From NCBI GenBank assembly GCA_009617715.1, contig VTFK01000176.1, forward strand, positions 62,001-126,000: DNA of 64,000 bases, given 5' to 3'. Of the stretch, positions 51,601-61,539 are shown piece by piece (the first letter of the stretch is position 1; each line of letters opens with the position of its first letter). The DNA is from Plectrocnemia conspersa. Its lineage: Eukaryota > Arthropoda > Insecta > Trichoptera > Polycentropodidae. The notes under the pieces are model-generated. The model saw nothing but the letters and a program-made list of their open reading frames with translations. It ran no database searches and was not told the DNA's origin. Made by a program: the position numbers and the translations under genes.

Positions 51601-51790
51601 ACGGAGAGGGCGGGGGAAGCGCGGGTCGACGCACCAGCTTCACTTTCCTGGCGAGGCGTCGTCGGCCGAGGCGACGGTAGAGGCGGAGGGGCGGAGCCGC
51701 GTCCTCGGCGAGGGGCGGCGCACCAGCGGCTTCCGGCGCGGCGGCGCGTCGGTCGCGTCCCCTCGGGGGGGCGCTCCGCGGCGCCTCCAT
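36640..51790 (-). CDS. e(y)3: SAYP / PHF10-like subunit of the PBAP (SWI/SNF) complex
   Basis: Chromatin-remodelling coactivator. Exons in transcript order: 51,790-50,433; 45,480-45,027; 44,103-43,976; 43,917-43,810; 43,738-43,639; 43,579-43,450; 42,058-41,904; 41,840-41,611; 41,544-41,388; 41,322-41,091; 41,029-40,841; 40,755-40,578; 37,536-37,427; 37,337-36,640. All junctions are in phase; 1,408 residues. Residues 1-453 are acidic/basic low complexity with six PKLTIKI-like motifs and an AT-hook (GRGRPRK, about 421-427). Exon 2 ends in an RG-rich tract. The SAY domain runs about 684-900 (KVWTAADVCEYDW; FPAKYEEYR; YTPDELRYFPLN). Tandem PHD fingers follow (about 990-1,110; CDLCDRGYHIYC), then another Cys-rich PHD-like module (CSLCERCF...CVNCDRTHH). 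The long form resembles Drosophila SAYP rather than the short vertebrate PHF10. A 13-codon upstream ORF precedes the ATG. Confidence 0.93.
37679..38900. mobile_element. TTAA MITE family B hosting a pogo insertion
   Basis: Starts at TTAA with CCCTTTGAGTAGTGAGTTAA; after the pogo element (37,888-38,777) the family B interior resumes and reaches a CAAAACAGTGAAAGATC segment matching the inverted left end of the 14,384 copy. The right terminus is lost. Confidence 0.7.
37888..38777 (-). mobile_element. Pogo-like element (about 890 bp) with decayed coding remnant
   Basis: TA on each side and inverted ends CCGTCTTTTTCCGAAAATAA. Minus-strand fragments such as EVANWVKNSWDKIT and NALRTGYLDNKYSF, separated by stops, look like the C-terminal part of a pogo/Tigger transposase. 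This is the parent-type copy of the MITE at 3,180-3,555. An empty site is visible in the related family B sequence at 24,880. Confidence 0.75.
39160..40410. repeat. Array of four ~200-212 bp repeats in an e(y)3 intron
   Basis: Units recognisable by AAGAGCCACTGACTCATTTA or close variants at about 39,208, 39,420, 40,158 and 40,358, each followed by GTCATTTGTAATTCTA and AAAAAAGTTGATACTGAAAA (the last one partial). The array is split by a TTAA element at 39,558-40,077. The same family occurs near 7,145-7,230. Confidence 0.8.
39558..40077. mobile_element. TTAA MITE family C (512 bp) with visible empty site
   Basis: TTAA duplicated at both ends; left CCCTCAAATGCACGAC, right inverted CCCTTAAATGTATG. 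It interrupts a repeat unit. The neighbouring unit at 40,273 reads straight through (CTAATAGTTAGTTTTAAATA), which supplies the uninterrupted site. Non-coding. Confidence 0.85.
42129..42313. mobile_element. TTAA MITE, family A, with TTAA at both ends
   Basis: TTAA at 42,129-42,132 and 42,310-42,313; left CCTCTTTCTGGTCATGCCTG, right AGTACCGTAACTAGGAAGTG. Best-bounded family A copy in the window; about 177 bp internal, non-coding. Confidence 0.85.
42330..43050 (-). pseudogene. Mariner-like transposase relic (minus strand)
   Basis: Frameshifted minus-strand pieces: ENITAVSESVSKD, then IFSDEAHFHLSEYVNK (first catalytic Asp region), then NAERYRFMITDYFWHEIKDI. Order and spacing match an insect mariner/Tc1-like transposase. 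Stops and frameshifts rule out function. The coding text runs into a perfect palindrome at 42,428-42,465. Located in an e(y)3 intron. Confidence 0.8.
42428..42465. repeat. Perfect 38-bp palindrome
   Basis: Two 19-bp arms, GATATTGATGTGGAAGACA and its exact reverse complement, with no spacer. It begins within the transposase relic after the IDVEDM codons, so the second arm appears to be a local inverted copy of relic sequence. Confidence 0.95.
44641..44675. repeat. Short perfect hairpin in an e(y)3 intron
   Basis: 16-bp arms AAATAAAATGTAAAGT and its exact complement around a 3-nt GAG loop. No associated gene; could be the remnant of a small foldback element. Confidence 0.8.
45970..46830 (+). 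pseudogene. Mariner transposase relic (plus strand)
   Basis: Opens with a helix-turn-helix-like stretch (LKAMMESDPRQTIKELST, then STIQDCLRRL) up to a stop, followed in other frames by VPHEL, VTGDEKWVLYNN (first Asp, near 46,385), VIHYESL, ILHHDNASSHA (second Asp, near 46,655) and HPPHSPDF (near 46,735). This is the mariner D,D34D layout, with several stops and frameshifts. Inverted ends were not located. Distinct from the minus-strand relic at 42.3-43.0 kb. Confidence 0.85.
47110..48487 (+). pseudogene. Truncated piggyBac-like transposase relic
   Basis: Matches the 26,616 element outside its inner insertion but lacks both TTAA termini. A decayed frame starts near 47,500 with acidic FDFSSSNDDSEESDVEIRP, meets a stop, then resumes with YQYLPPGAATIYNLLILF and (frameshifted) RFTLTSWY. 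The acidic N-terminus is typical of piggyBac transposases. Non-functional. Confidence 0.7.
49240..49625. mobile_element. Small TIR element, about 385 bp, unassigned
   Basis: ATCACTCGCACGGTTTAAGG (ending about 49,300) and the inverted near-copy ATCACTCACACGGTTTAAGG at 49,560-49,590 form imperfect inverted repeats that extend to about 45 bp. The interior is AT-rich and non-coding. The outer boundary is not sharp. Confidence 0.6.
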
Positions 51791-52140
51791 GCGTCCGGAG
51801 TCTCGACGGCCGCTAGAGGGCCGGGGCCGCCGAGGGCCGCGCGAGCCTCCGCATGAGCCTCAGCCCGAAGCGCCCGGAGCGCCCGGGGAGAAGCGACGGC
51901 CCCGACGGACAACAAACATGGCCGCGCGAGACGGCGACCCGAGCGAGACGCGCCAAACTCGACGGAGACGCCGGCGCCTCGAAAAATGTCGCGGAGCGCC
52001 CGAGCGACGTTCGCGAACGAGCCGGCGCCGCGCGGGCCCCCGGGGCGACCGTTACCGACCCGATTCAAACGGCGTCGCGTCGCGGGTTCGCGAACGCCGC
52101 GTCCCGCTTCGGCCTTTCGCTAGCCGCGGTATCTCACACG
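51791..52140 (-). promoter_or_regulatory. CpG-rich 5' region of e(y)3
   Basis: Very GC- and CpG-rich sequence extends about 340 bp above the ATG, then falls abruptly to AT-rich DNA at about 52,150. It likely holds the 5' UTR and promoter. A 13-codon upstream ORF (ATG at about 51,855) ends before the main start. Long ORFs on both strands here are composition artefacts. Confidence 0.55.
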
Positions 52141-54144
52141 CGGGGATATCTCATACGGACGAACATTTTTATTTTTACTTTTTTTTATTGAATATTTAAA
52201 TTAATTTTAGAGACAAAAATCTGAATTACTAAAATCCTATGTTAAAAAACATCTTATTTCTTCTGACCGTTTTGCTTTTATTTAAATACGTTTATTTCAA
52301 TAATAAATATAAATAATTTTACAGACATACTAATTATATACAATATACACGTTACTGATTTACAACCATTTTCATGATTACAATTTGTTATTCGCTGCAA
52401 TTTAATAAACAATTAAAACATAAAATATAACGTCGGTGGTTTTGATTTAAGAAAATAAACTAAAATACCTTTAAAAATTTAAGCAATAAAAATATAATAA
52501 AATAAAACATAAATTAAAATTCGAATACTGCATATCATTAGCTTTCAAAGCAATGTGTTTGTTTTGCAAACAAACATATTGTTGAGTATCGCAAACTTCT
52601 TTCTAAGAGCAGAGGAATCTCGGGGACAGGCAATAGAGAAATAACGATAATGTCTCTCTTGATGGTACCCGAGTCCTTTATAGGCGATTCTCGAGAACGG
52701 AGCTATAGCAATGACGATACTGCAAATTACCGAGGGCCCGTTCACTAACGTTCAGATAACATATTAAGATTTCTGTTAAAAATAAACATTACTACCGCTC
52801 CCTGGAACTAAAAACCTAACAACCCACCCGACGTGGATTGACTAGTAAAGCTGTAATACTTATGTGCTGATAGAAATGCTAGCACTCTCATGGTGCCTGG
52901 GCTGGCATTACAAAACCTAAGTGCATGTGTTGGAATAGATTGCGCCGGCGCGGGTATTGGTTTTGGTATGGATGCAAACTATAGTCTCTTTTGTTTATTT
53001 CACACTGTCACAATTCCGCTGACCTACTTCCCTAAGCCTTTGACATAGTTTATGAAAGCCGCCTATATAAATGTGTGCTTGTATTTAAATTTAAGGTTGT
53101 TTTTATCGTAGTCACCGATATATGAGATTAATGGGTTAGTGTGGTTTCGTGAATTATTTTTTAAATATTTCATAGTTTGAAAATGACGGTGTTCTTTAAT
53201 TGTTGGGATTTGAAGAATAATATGCAATATTTTAAGATTATTATGAAAATGTGTATTATATATTATTTATATAGCGTTGTTTTGAATCTCTTGTAATTTA
53301 GAATAAAAAACAGTATTACACCGAGCAGACTTATGTTAAAATAGGACTAATTAGTTGCTTACAGATTAAATTTTAGTTTTTATAGTAAGAGCACTTTTTC
53401 TATTAAATATCAGCCTAAATGCAGCAATCGTGGCAAGCTCATTAGAGCGAAGTTCTAAAATATGTTTATTGAATTTAAACTTGGAGTCCATGTGAAAGCC
53501 CAGGTATTTAACGCTCGTTTTCCATTTGCCAATATTGTCCTCTTAATTTAGGAGAGGTAGTGGCAAAATTTGTCTACGTTTTGTAAAAATAATTGTTTCT
53601 GTTTTAATTCAGGTAAATTAAATTTTCTACCTCGAAAAAAAATATTTTTAAATTTCGTAAGATTTTTGTAGTTCACTTGCGATTTGCTTAATACAGTAAG
53701 CACTCGTTAAAATATCTGCATCAGCGTACATAGATAAACGCGTATTTATATTTTTGAGATTTCGTTCATTTAAAACTTGACATTACAATCATATTCATAC
53801 CAATTCGTTATATTTTTTTCTAAAGTTAAAAGAGATTTTAAACATAAAAAAACTGTAAAATTACAGCAAAATTATGTAATTATCGACCAGTAATAAAATC
53901 TAAAAAAGTCAAAAAATAAATAAAACATATAAAAATAATAATGAAAAGTTACAAAAAATAATGTGAGTGAAATTAATAGTATTTTTGTAAATAAGGAATT
54001 TGTGTTTTCGAACACGATCCGACTACTAGATTTGCTGTATCGACACCTTTCTGTTGCACGTGCACGCGCACGCGCGTAGACGCTTCTCCGTGTGCAATAA
54101 ATTGCAGAGATAGAGCGGGACGTCCTATACCTCGCGAGTCGCTT
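52141..54144. other. Divergent e(y)3/Naa20 spacer
   Basis: AT-rich apart from a mixed stretch at 52,800-53,050. The only recognisable content is the Jockey-type reverse transcriptase fossil at 53,060-53,640. No gene seen. Confidence 0.65.
53060..53640 (-). pseudogene. Jockey-type reverse transcriptase C-terminal fossil
   Basis: Minus-strand pieces in order: TETIIFTKRRQILP, a stop, then TSVKYLGFHMDSKFKFNKHI, NRKSALTIKTK, ISPILT, LQEIQNN and QIPTIKEHRHF. These follow the order of the end of the RT domain and the C-terminal tail of Jockey-clade elements. Stops and frame changes throughout. It may belong to the same family as the endonuclease fragment at 23,940-24,235. Confidence 0.8.
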
Positions 54145-54183
54145 TTGGTGTCAGTGCGTGTTCGCGAACGCGCCCTGCTGACC

Positions 54184-54207
54184 GGCGATCGGCGATCGGC
54201 GATCGGC
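54184..54207 (+). repeat. GGCGATC heptamer x3 just before the Naa20 start
   Basis: Three tandem GGCGATC units end a few bases before the ATG at 54,211, within the short CpG-rich 5' region of Naa20. Length variation here would change leader length. An upstream in-frame ATG (54,145) lies before the repeat. Confidence 0.8.
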
Positions 54208-54210
54208 GCG

Positions 54211-55808
54211 ATGACCACGCTGAGGCCCTTCACCTGCGACGACATGCTCAAGTTCAATAACGTGTCAGTGGCCAATATTACACTATCCAACCGCAGAGTT
54301 CATTCACAGAGTCGCACATTTGACTCGATTTGGACAGTATATTTAGATCGTGTCAAAAGTCCGCCGCCATCGTTCGACGCCGAATCGTCGCTCGACTTTC
54401 TCAATTACGTTAGGAAGCTGTCCTCGTTTGGTTCGATTTGTTGCTGCCAGATTTCCATAATCGATGATGCTACGCGTAAACTCGCTTTGTATCGTAACGT
54501 GCACTGCTGTTGCATTGTGTTTACGCTTAGATTAATAGTGACGTCAGTGCGATCGCAAAATGGAGTATCAAAAATATAATTATAAATTTCAGTGTTGCCA
54601 CTTTTGAAAAAATCATAAAGTAAATAATTGCAAACAATTTTGAATATGACAAGTGAAAAACGAAAGGTATGGATATGCAGTTTTGAATTGTCGATATTAT
54701 TCATTACTTACGTACCTCTCTTGTCCTGAATGCGATTTTATTTATTCATTATTTTCTGTTTTACATTACAGAAACCTAGATCCTTTAACGGAGACCTATG
54801 GTTTACTTTTCTACACACAATACCTTTCACACTGGCCGGAATACTTTCAAGTGGCGGAGTCACCTAGCGGCGAAATCATGGGATACAGTAAGAAAGCGTA
54901 CCAAAACCCAAAAGCGAGAGAATGATAACTGGCATTTTTATCGAAAATAACTTAAAATACACATTAGATTTAAGTTTTGTGCATTTATTCGGAAAAACAC
55001 CTATATTTATTTAAACAATAAATAATTTAGTTTTTTTTTAAGAGTTTCAAATAATAATAGATTATATATATACTGATGAAATTTTTTGTTCAAAGACGTT
55101 TGGTCACTTTAGTATTACTTAGATAGTTAACATGTTCTTGCATTGGGTCTTCATATTTTGTATTATATTTACAACAAATTGATCATAAAATTACCGACAG
55201 TTATGGGCAAAGCGGAAGGCATGGGAGAAAATTGGCACGGTCACGTTACAGCTTTGACAGTAGCTCCGGAATATAGACGGTTGGGATTAGCTGCTACCCT
55301 GATGAACTTTTTGGAAGAAGTTTCAGAAAAGTATGTAGTTTCTCATTTAAAATCGTCCATGTTAATGATTTATTTATAATATATTATGATTTCAGGAAAG
55401 AAGCTTACTTTGTGGATCTGTTTGTTAGAGTCAGTAACAAAGTAGCTATTAAAATGTATACGAATCTAGGATATATAGTCTACCGGAAAGTCTTAGAGTA
55501 TTATTCGGGAGATCCTGATGAAGACGCTTATGGTTCGTATTTTTATAATTTCATATTTATTTTGTAAGTACACACAAGTTCACAATAAAAATTAATAAAA
55601 TATAGACACAACACATTTTACCATTATTCTAAAATATTATATTTGAATGACTTTTTTTAGTCGGGACATTTTATGATATGGAATTTATAATCCGTTGACA
55701 CATTTCATGTTTTTTTTTTCAGATATGAGAAAGGCTTGTTCGAGAGATATAGAGAAGAAATCTGTTATACCGTTACCGCATCCGGTGAGGCCGGAAGACG
55801 TCGATTAA
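54211..55808 (+). CDS. Naa20: N-alpha-acetyltransferase 20, catalytic subunit of NatB
   Basis: Acetylates nascent N-termini beginning Met-Asp/Glu/Asn/Gln, at the ribosome with Naa25. Exons: 54,211-54,263; 54,772-54,887; 55,201-55,330; 55,396-55,532; 55,723-55,808; all GT-AG and in phase; 173 residues, close to the usual length of about 178. The start MTTLRPFTCDDMLKFNN matches the family, so it is preferred over the in-frame ATG 22 codons upstream. The GNAT acetyl-CoA loop is RRLGLA, after VTALTVAPEY. Other family landmarks are FVDLFVRVSN and the C-terminal PLPHPVRPED. Intron 1 stays open in the exon frame for over 300 nt, so its removal rests on homology to NLDPLTETYG in exon 2. The gene is divergent from e(y)3 and convergent with crn. 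Confidence 0.96.
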
Positions 55809-55912
55809 ATTTAAATATAAAAAATGTTTGTTGTTTTAATATTATTTAATATACAATTTTATAATTGAACATTAATTATTTTGTAAGAATCGTCAGTCGT
55901 ATCATTAAACAA

Positions 55913-58900
55913 TTACGCTTCCATCTCGGTCGGTGTTTCATTGTGAGTCGTCTTCTGCTTTTTCCAGTTTTTAGCAGCAGCCAACAGTTTGAGGTTGGGT
56001 TTGGCCGTCTCGTCTTCGGGGAATATATAATCGAAGACTTCTTCCCATCCTTCTTCGACTCCGCTCTCCGAAATTATCTTCTGTCGCTTCTTGACCCGCT
56101 TCGGCATCTTCTCGGATACCTTTTGAAGATTCTCTTCGTCTTCCGATTCTTTTTCAAAGTCTCTCCAAGCTTCCAGCAGCAAAACTCTCGATTCTTTTTC
56201 TCGTGCATTTCTCAAACTTTCGTTAGCTCTCTCGTAAACTCGTCGGGCCAAATCTGTGTTAATATTCTCCGGATTTTCAGCGTTCAATTCGAATTTAGCA
56301 TAAGACAGCCACACTTTAACGTGCATCGTTCTTTCTAGTAACATTTCATACAGTAGTCTAGCGTTCTCCGTCTCTCCTTGAGATACTTCGAAATCGATAA
56401 AACTTTTCCAGAGTAATTCGGGCATATCTAAACGCGGCTGATCAATTGCTAATTTATAAATAGCTCTAGCTCTATCTATATCTCCAAGGAGAGTTTCCAA
56501 TTCGGCGAACTTCATCCAGGTGATACAATTCTCCGGTCCGAACTCTAAAAACTTCTGATATAAAATCCTACATCTATCGAACTCTCTCAGCTGAATCTCC
56601 AATTCGATATACCCTCGATACAATTTATCTCTGGGACATATACCGAGCGCTAATCCGAGAGTTTTTCTTGCTTGCGATAGATTTTTGCATCTAATTTCAA
56701 ATTTAGAGTACATTAGCCATATTTTAGAGAACGTGAATATTTTATGTGGTATCAAATCCAGACACGTTCTATAAATCTGTCTCGTCCTCTCCAGATCTTG
56801 AGCGTCTAACTCTTCGAATAGAGCGTAATTGATCCATAAATATATGTATCTTCTCCAATAATGTTTTTCTTTCGTCGGCGGTACGTTGGCTATCGCTTTT
56901 TCGTAAGCTTCTCGTATATCGTCCAGCTTGCCTTCGCTCTCGATCAATCTTAAATAATCAAACCATGCGTCGTAATTCGTAGGATTCTCGGCGACTTCTT
57001 GTTCGTATTGAAACTTACGTTTGCTCACTATCACGTCTTCGATCTCCGATCTGTCTCCGTACTTCTTCTCGTGGATCGTGTAAGCTTTGTAAAGATTGTT
57101 CGTCTTGTCTTTCGGAATGTGTTCTAAAGCGTATTTATAAATGCATCTCGCTCTATCGTGTTCCTTTTGATTTTCTTCGAACTTTGCAAACGCAATGAAC
57201 AATCTTTCGTCTAAACAATATTCGCCAAAGAACTCGACAGCTTTCTCGAACACCTTCCTGGCGCCGTTGATAAAACCGTGATTTTCTTCAAAGCGAGCGT
57301 ATTTGATCCAATTTTTGATGTCAGGATGAACCATCACAAATCTTTCATATATAGTTCTAGCTCTATCGATTTCTTTATATCGGAGTTCAAAGTTGATGTA
57401 AGTTTGCCACGCCTGTTCGTCTGGTTGCCATTCTATCCATCTCTCGAATACCTTAAAACATTAAAACATGTAAAAAAATTCGTATCACGCGACTAAAATA
57501 CTATATAAATTATAATTACTTGACGAGCTCCTGCCACATTTTCCAACATTTCTTCCATGTAAGTATACTTGTACCAAAACTGAGCAATACGCGGCAGTAT
57601 GGTGACGGCACGATCGAACAAATTTCTTGCATGGTTTACTTGTCGATTTCTCATCTCCAACTCGGCGTATTTTAACCTGTAATTATATTAGCTTTAACAT
57701 TACAACGATAACATATCGCAATTTTTTGCCACAAAGACGTGTGTCTTGACTGTCTTAAGAGCGAGACAAAAAAAAATAACCACTAAGGAAGAGGTTTATC
57801 TGCACTGGTTTGTCTTTCGGTTAGATGTCGGAATTTATACTTACTGATGTGTTTGAAATGGCAATTAGCTTATACTTTATAAATGATATATAAGTGAGTC
57901 GGCGATTTGTAATGTTTTAATAACATTTTTGCAATTATGATGAAAAGTGTGTTTTTATGCTTTAGATTAGACTATTAAAGTAAAAAAAAATATTTTTTGC
58001 AAATTTAACTCTTAAGGTCCGATGTCATGACATAGATAGCACCAGTGGCTTTTCATAAAAACAAAAAAACGGTACTGGTCGGTTTTATACCGGCCACCAT
58101 CATGCTTGCATACATATGCTGCAGCATTGGGTAATCGTGTTAACACTCCAGTGATGTATTTTTTTGCCGTGTGAATATGAATCGAAAAATAAAAATTTAT
58201 AAAATGTTTAGTCTTGTATTGGTACATATGTTAAAATTATTTTATCAGTTCTTTTCAATTTGTAGATCGCATAAGATCAAAATTTAAATCATAGTTTGTT
58301 GTATTTCTGATTAAAAAAAATATTTACAAAGAAACTCAAAATAAAAAAATGCTGGTTTTGAGGATTAGTTGACGAAATGCATTGACGATGCATTGTGCAG
58401 TGAGTTCTGAAGGAAGAAAATGGATATTTAAATGTAAATAAATTTAAACTTGAAAAGTTAATAATTCCTGTAAGAACCTGTATGCATGGGGTATTCACTG
58501 TTCTGACCAACGCTCACTTGTGGCCGTTAGTTTAATGTAGCAAAACGTGTTCAAATTTAAACAGGTTAAGTGCGAACGAGCGATAGCAAGTGAGCTTTGG
58601 TCAAAACAGTGAGCACCCCACGAATAACTGTGCAGCGAATCTTCTTAAAAAGTCATTTATAACTGTATATACATAAATAAAGTGTATAAAGAAAGGAATA
58701 AATATTTTTCGGAATAATTTGACCTCCGATAACAGGAAAGTACCGAAAAATGAACTTATTAATTATTTTATTTATCATTGTATTTGAGTTGTGAAACGTC
58801 TAAACAAATTAACTATTATACCTTTATTATATTCGTTTAGATTAGGTTTGGGATGAATTCGTTTAGGTTAGGTTTGGCAAGTGGACGTACCAAACAAAAT

Positions 58901-59897
58901 CAATGCATTTCGTCAACTAATCCACAAAACAAACATTTTTTTATTTTATTTATATTGAGTTTCTTTGTAAATATTTTTTTAAACTAGAAATAAAACAAAT
59001 TTTAATTTTGATCTTATGCAACCCACTGATAAAATAATTTTAACATACATTTAAGTAACAATACAAGTCATAACATTTGATAATTTTTTGTCTTTTTTTT
59101 GTTCAAAAGCTATCATATTTTTTGTTCTAACTGTGTTGCGCAAAGTTTTCGCAAAACAGTCGTTTTCACACATCACAACGAATAAACGACCAGCCAGTCG
59201 TAAAAATCAAAAGGTAAACTATATTTAAAATGTCAATAATAACATGCATTAATACTGACGATTGATGAGAGCAAGTTGACTTAAATTGAGTGTATAATTT
59301 TATCTTTGTGGTAAAAAAGTGCAAAATTGTTGTATAAAAGAATCAAATTAAATTGAAAAACTACCATAACGTCACATTACGATGATCTACGTCCAAAGCA
59401 CGTTCATATATGGACCTCGCTCTTTGAACTTGCTTTTGTGATTCTTCCCACGAGGCATACTTCAACCAATTGCTGATTACCTAAAACATTCAAATGTCAA
59501 CAACTCTCGAATGATGATAAACACCATTCTATTACTTACGATTCTGTTTTTCCTTATGTTGTCTTCGAAAGCTTTACGCTTTCGCTGTTGGTAATCTCTC
59601 AGCTCATCGGGATCTGAGATTTTTTGTTTCGGCGGCGGCGGTAAGATTTCCAAATCTCTCTCTTTAGCCTCGCGCAACAGTTGCTCGGCAGTGATTTGAA
59701 TCTCTGCAGGAGCTTTGTTTTTCACCTTAAATTTCATTAGAGCAATTAAATCTTTCACCTTCGAAGTTTTAAGAGTCAAACATAACCTTAATTTAATGTA
59801 TCAATATAGCATAATTTTGATTTGATTACGTATTATGGTATTGTGGATTATGACTTACCTTTGCCACTTTTGGCATTTTCTGCGATTTGTTCTCCAT
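55913..59897 (-). CDS. crn: Crooked neck (Crn/CRNKL1), HAT-repeat spliceosome protein
   Basis: Component of the NineTeen-associated part of the spliceosome (yeast Clf1/Syf3 family). Exons in transcript order: 59,897-59,859; 59,725-59,540; 59,480-59,365; 57,676-57,520; 57,451-55,913; all GT-AG and in phase; 678 residues. Short basic N-terminus, then [18 protein letters not shown] and [14 protein letters not shown], then HAT (half-a-TPR) repeats over most of the chain, recognisable by spaced W..Y..FE and RAR.IYE motifs ([30 protein letters not shown]). The charged tail (KRVKKRQK) ends near the stop. The 1.7 kb intron between exons 3 and 4 holds a foldback element. Only 104 bp separate its stop from that of Naa20, so the 3' UTRs probably overlap. 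Confidence 0.97.
58225..59049. mobile_element. Long-armed foldback element with an inner hairpin, in a crn intron
   Basis: Outer arms of about 145-165 bp (58,225-58,390 and 58,905-59,049) are imperfect inverted copies (ATGTTAAAATTATTTTATCA at the ends, TTAGTTGACGAAATGCATTG inside). Between them a second palindrome (58,485-58,625) consists of two inverted family D blocks (TTCACTGTTCTGACCAACGC and its inverted relative). No coding content. Confidence 0.85.
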
Positions 59898-60000
59898 GAT
59901 GTAAAATTCGTTTGCAAACGTCAAACAAGTGTTCGAGAGTATCCAATATGGCGCCGCTTGGAGACAAAGCGCACAAATAACGGCCTATTCTTTTTGGTCT
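59898..60000 (-). promoter_or_regulatory. crn 5' region with a YY1/Pho-like site
   Basis: Just upstream of the crn ATG. The plus strand reads CCAATATGGCGCCGC at about 59,944, close to the CAANATGGCGGC consensus of YY1/Pleiohomeotic, which is common near starts of housekeeping genes. A possible acceptor near 60,001 (TTTAG) would allow a further 5' non-coding exon. Confidence 0.35.
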
Positions 60001-60009
60001 AAACCAGAA

Positions 60010-61539
60010 AATTTAAATAAATAAAAATAATATATTACTATATTATAAAAAATATTGCCAACCAATGTAAACTAATATTAAAATATATATTGGTTTAATA
60101 TATTTTTATTTTTGTGTAGTAGTTTAAATAATTTTAAAAAAGTAATAAAAGAGGAAAATGTGTAAATATAAAAATAGGATGTGGCTATTTGCACTTACTG
60201 TAAGTACGAATTGTAAGTTATTTGCACCTATATTAGGTATGAATTATTGATAATTTGCACCTGTAAGTATTTGGTATTAGGTTGAGGAAATGAGATCAAT
60301 TTACACGTTGCCTTATATGTAAGTATATCATATGTCCCGGTTTCACACTATAGGTCCCGATTGCATATTTCTACAGAATAGAGAATAGATAAAACGGCCG
60401 TTGCGTACAAATACGCATATAAAAATTGAAGCCGTTTGCAGAATCAATTTGATTTGGGCGTCGAAAGCCTGAACTATGACCTAACAGGACCGTATTCGTA
60501 TCCATCATACAAATACATTGCTTAAGAGAAAATATTTAAAATAAGAGTTTTGTCATTATTATATTTATTTTAAAATTGAAATAACGAAATGTAACTTACA
60601 TAACATTTAATATTAAAATCCGAAATCAATACTTATATATTATTGTAGATTTGTTCACACGCGTTTGTTTCCGTAGCACCATCATCTTTTGTTTGAGAAC
60701 ATCAATTGGGTTTATTTAATTTAAATAAAATACTATTAGTATTGACAGAAAGAACTGCAAAGAAAACTGTCAAACTTTCTTAATAAATATACAATAAACC
60801 GTCTATGTACTGACAAAAGTCACTAATTGCAAAAACTCATTACCGAGATATACCAATTTTAAATAAGCCTTTGAAAAAGATTTTGGTAAATATATATGTA
60901 AGTGATTTGTTAAAAGCAAGCTGCTGGTATATAGTAGATAAAGACTATTGTCTGACAACAATTATGTTTTTTGTAGGTGTAAATTGTATAAGAACGGTAG
61001 TTAGTGTATACTGTGTGTATACCTAATATACAATAATAATTTTTCCAAAATTACTGGCTTTTAAAATGGATTTGTTTATTATAATAATTACGTTTACTTT
61101 CGATATTTATAAAAGTTTTTGATATAAAATGTTTTCTAACATCCAAATATTTTTCAGAAATTACTTTAATTGATTGTTTTAAATGGCTTTCATTGGAAAT
61201 TAGTCAAACACATGGTCATGTAGATCTTGAAAGATACATATGTCCATTAAATATTTTAATACTATATTGAGGATTTGGTTTTTATTTAATTTTAGCACTG
61301 AATAAACTTATAATACGTTTTATGTAAATTTTAGTTCTTAAACAAATATGGATGACATCTTCTAATGGATATATTAAGTCTCTCTAATTTTTCAAGTCGA
61401 CTAATGAACAACTAAGAAAACTATTCTTTTTACAAAATAAAACATCACATTCTATTATTATAACTGTTGATTTTTAAGGTCAGTAATTTATCTTTATTCC
61501 GTCTTTTTGTTTCTTACCAATATTTTTTTATCAGAAGTC
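60010..61539. other. AT-rich spacer upstream of crn, no gene seen
   Basis: Includes a degenerate direct repeat of TTTGCACCT/GTAAGTA-type words at about 60,190-60,260. No protein frame or RNA gene recognised. Confidence 0.6.

Noticed and set aside
50442..51856. Long plus-strand ORFs opposite e(y)3 exon 1
   Set aside because: Arise from high GC and codon bias on the minus-strand coding exon; peptides are low complexity and match no family, while the minus frame has an AT-hook and correct splice phase.
51640..52199. ORFs on both strands in the e(y)3 CpG-rich 5' region
   Set aside because: Arg/Ala/Pro-rich composition artefacts; overlapping in several frames with no domain.
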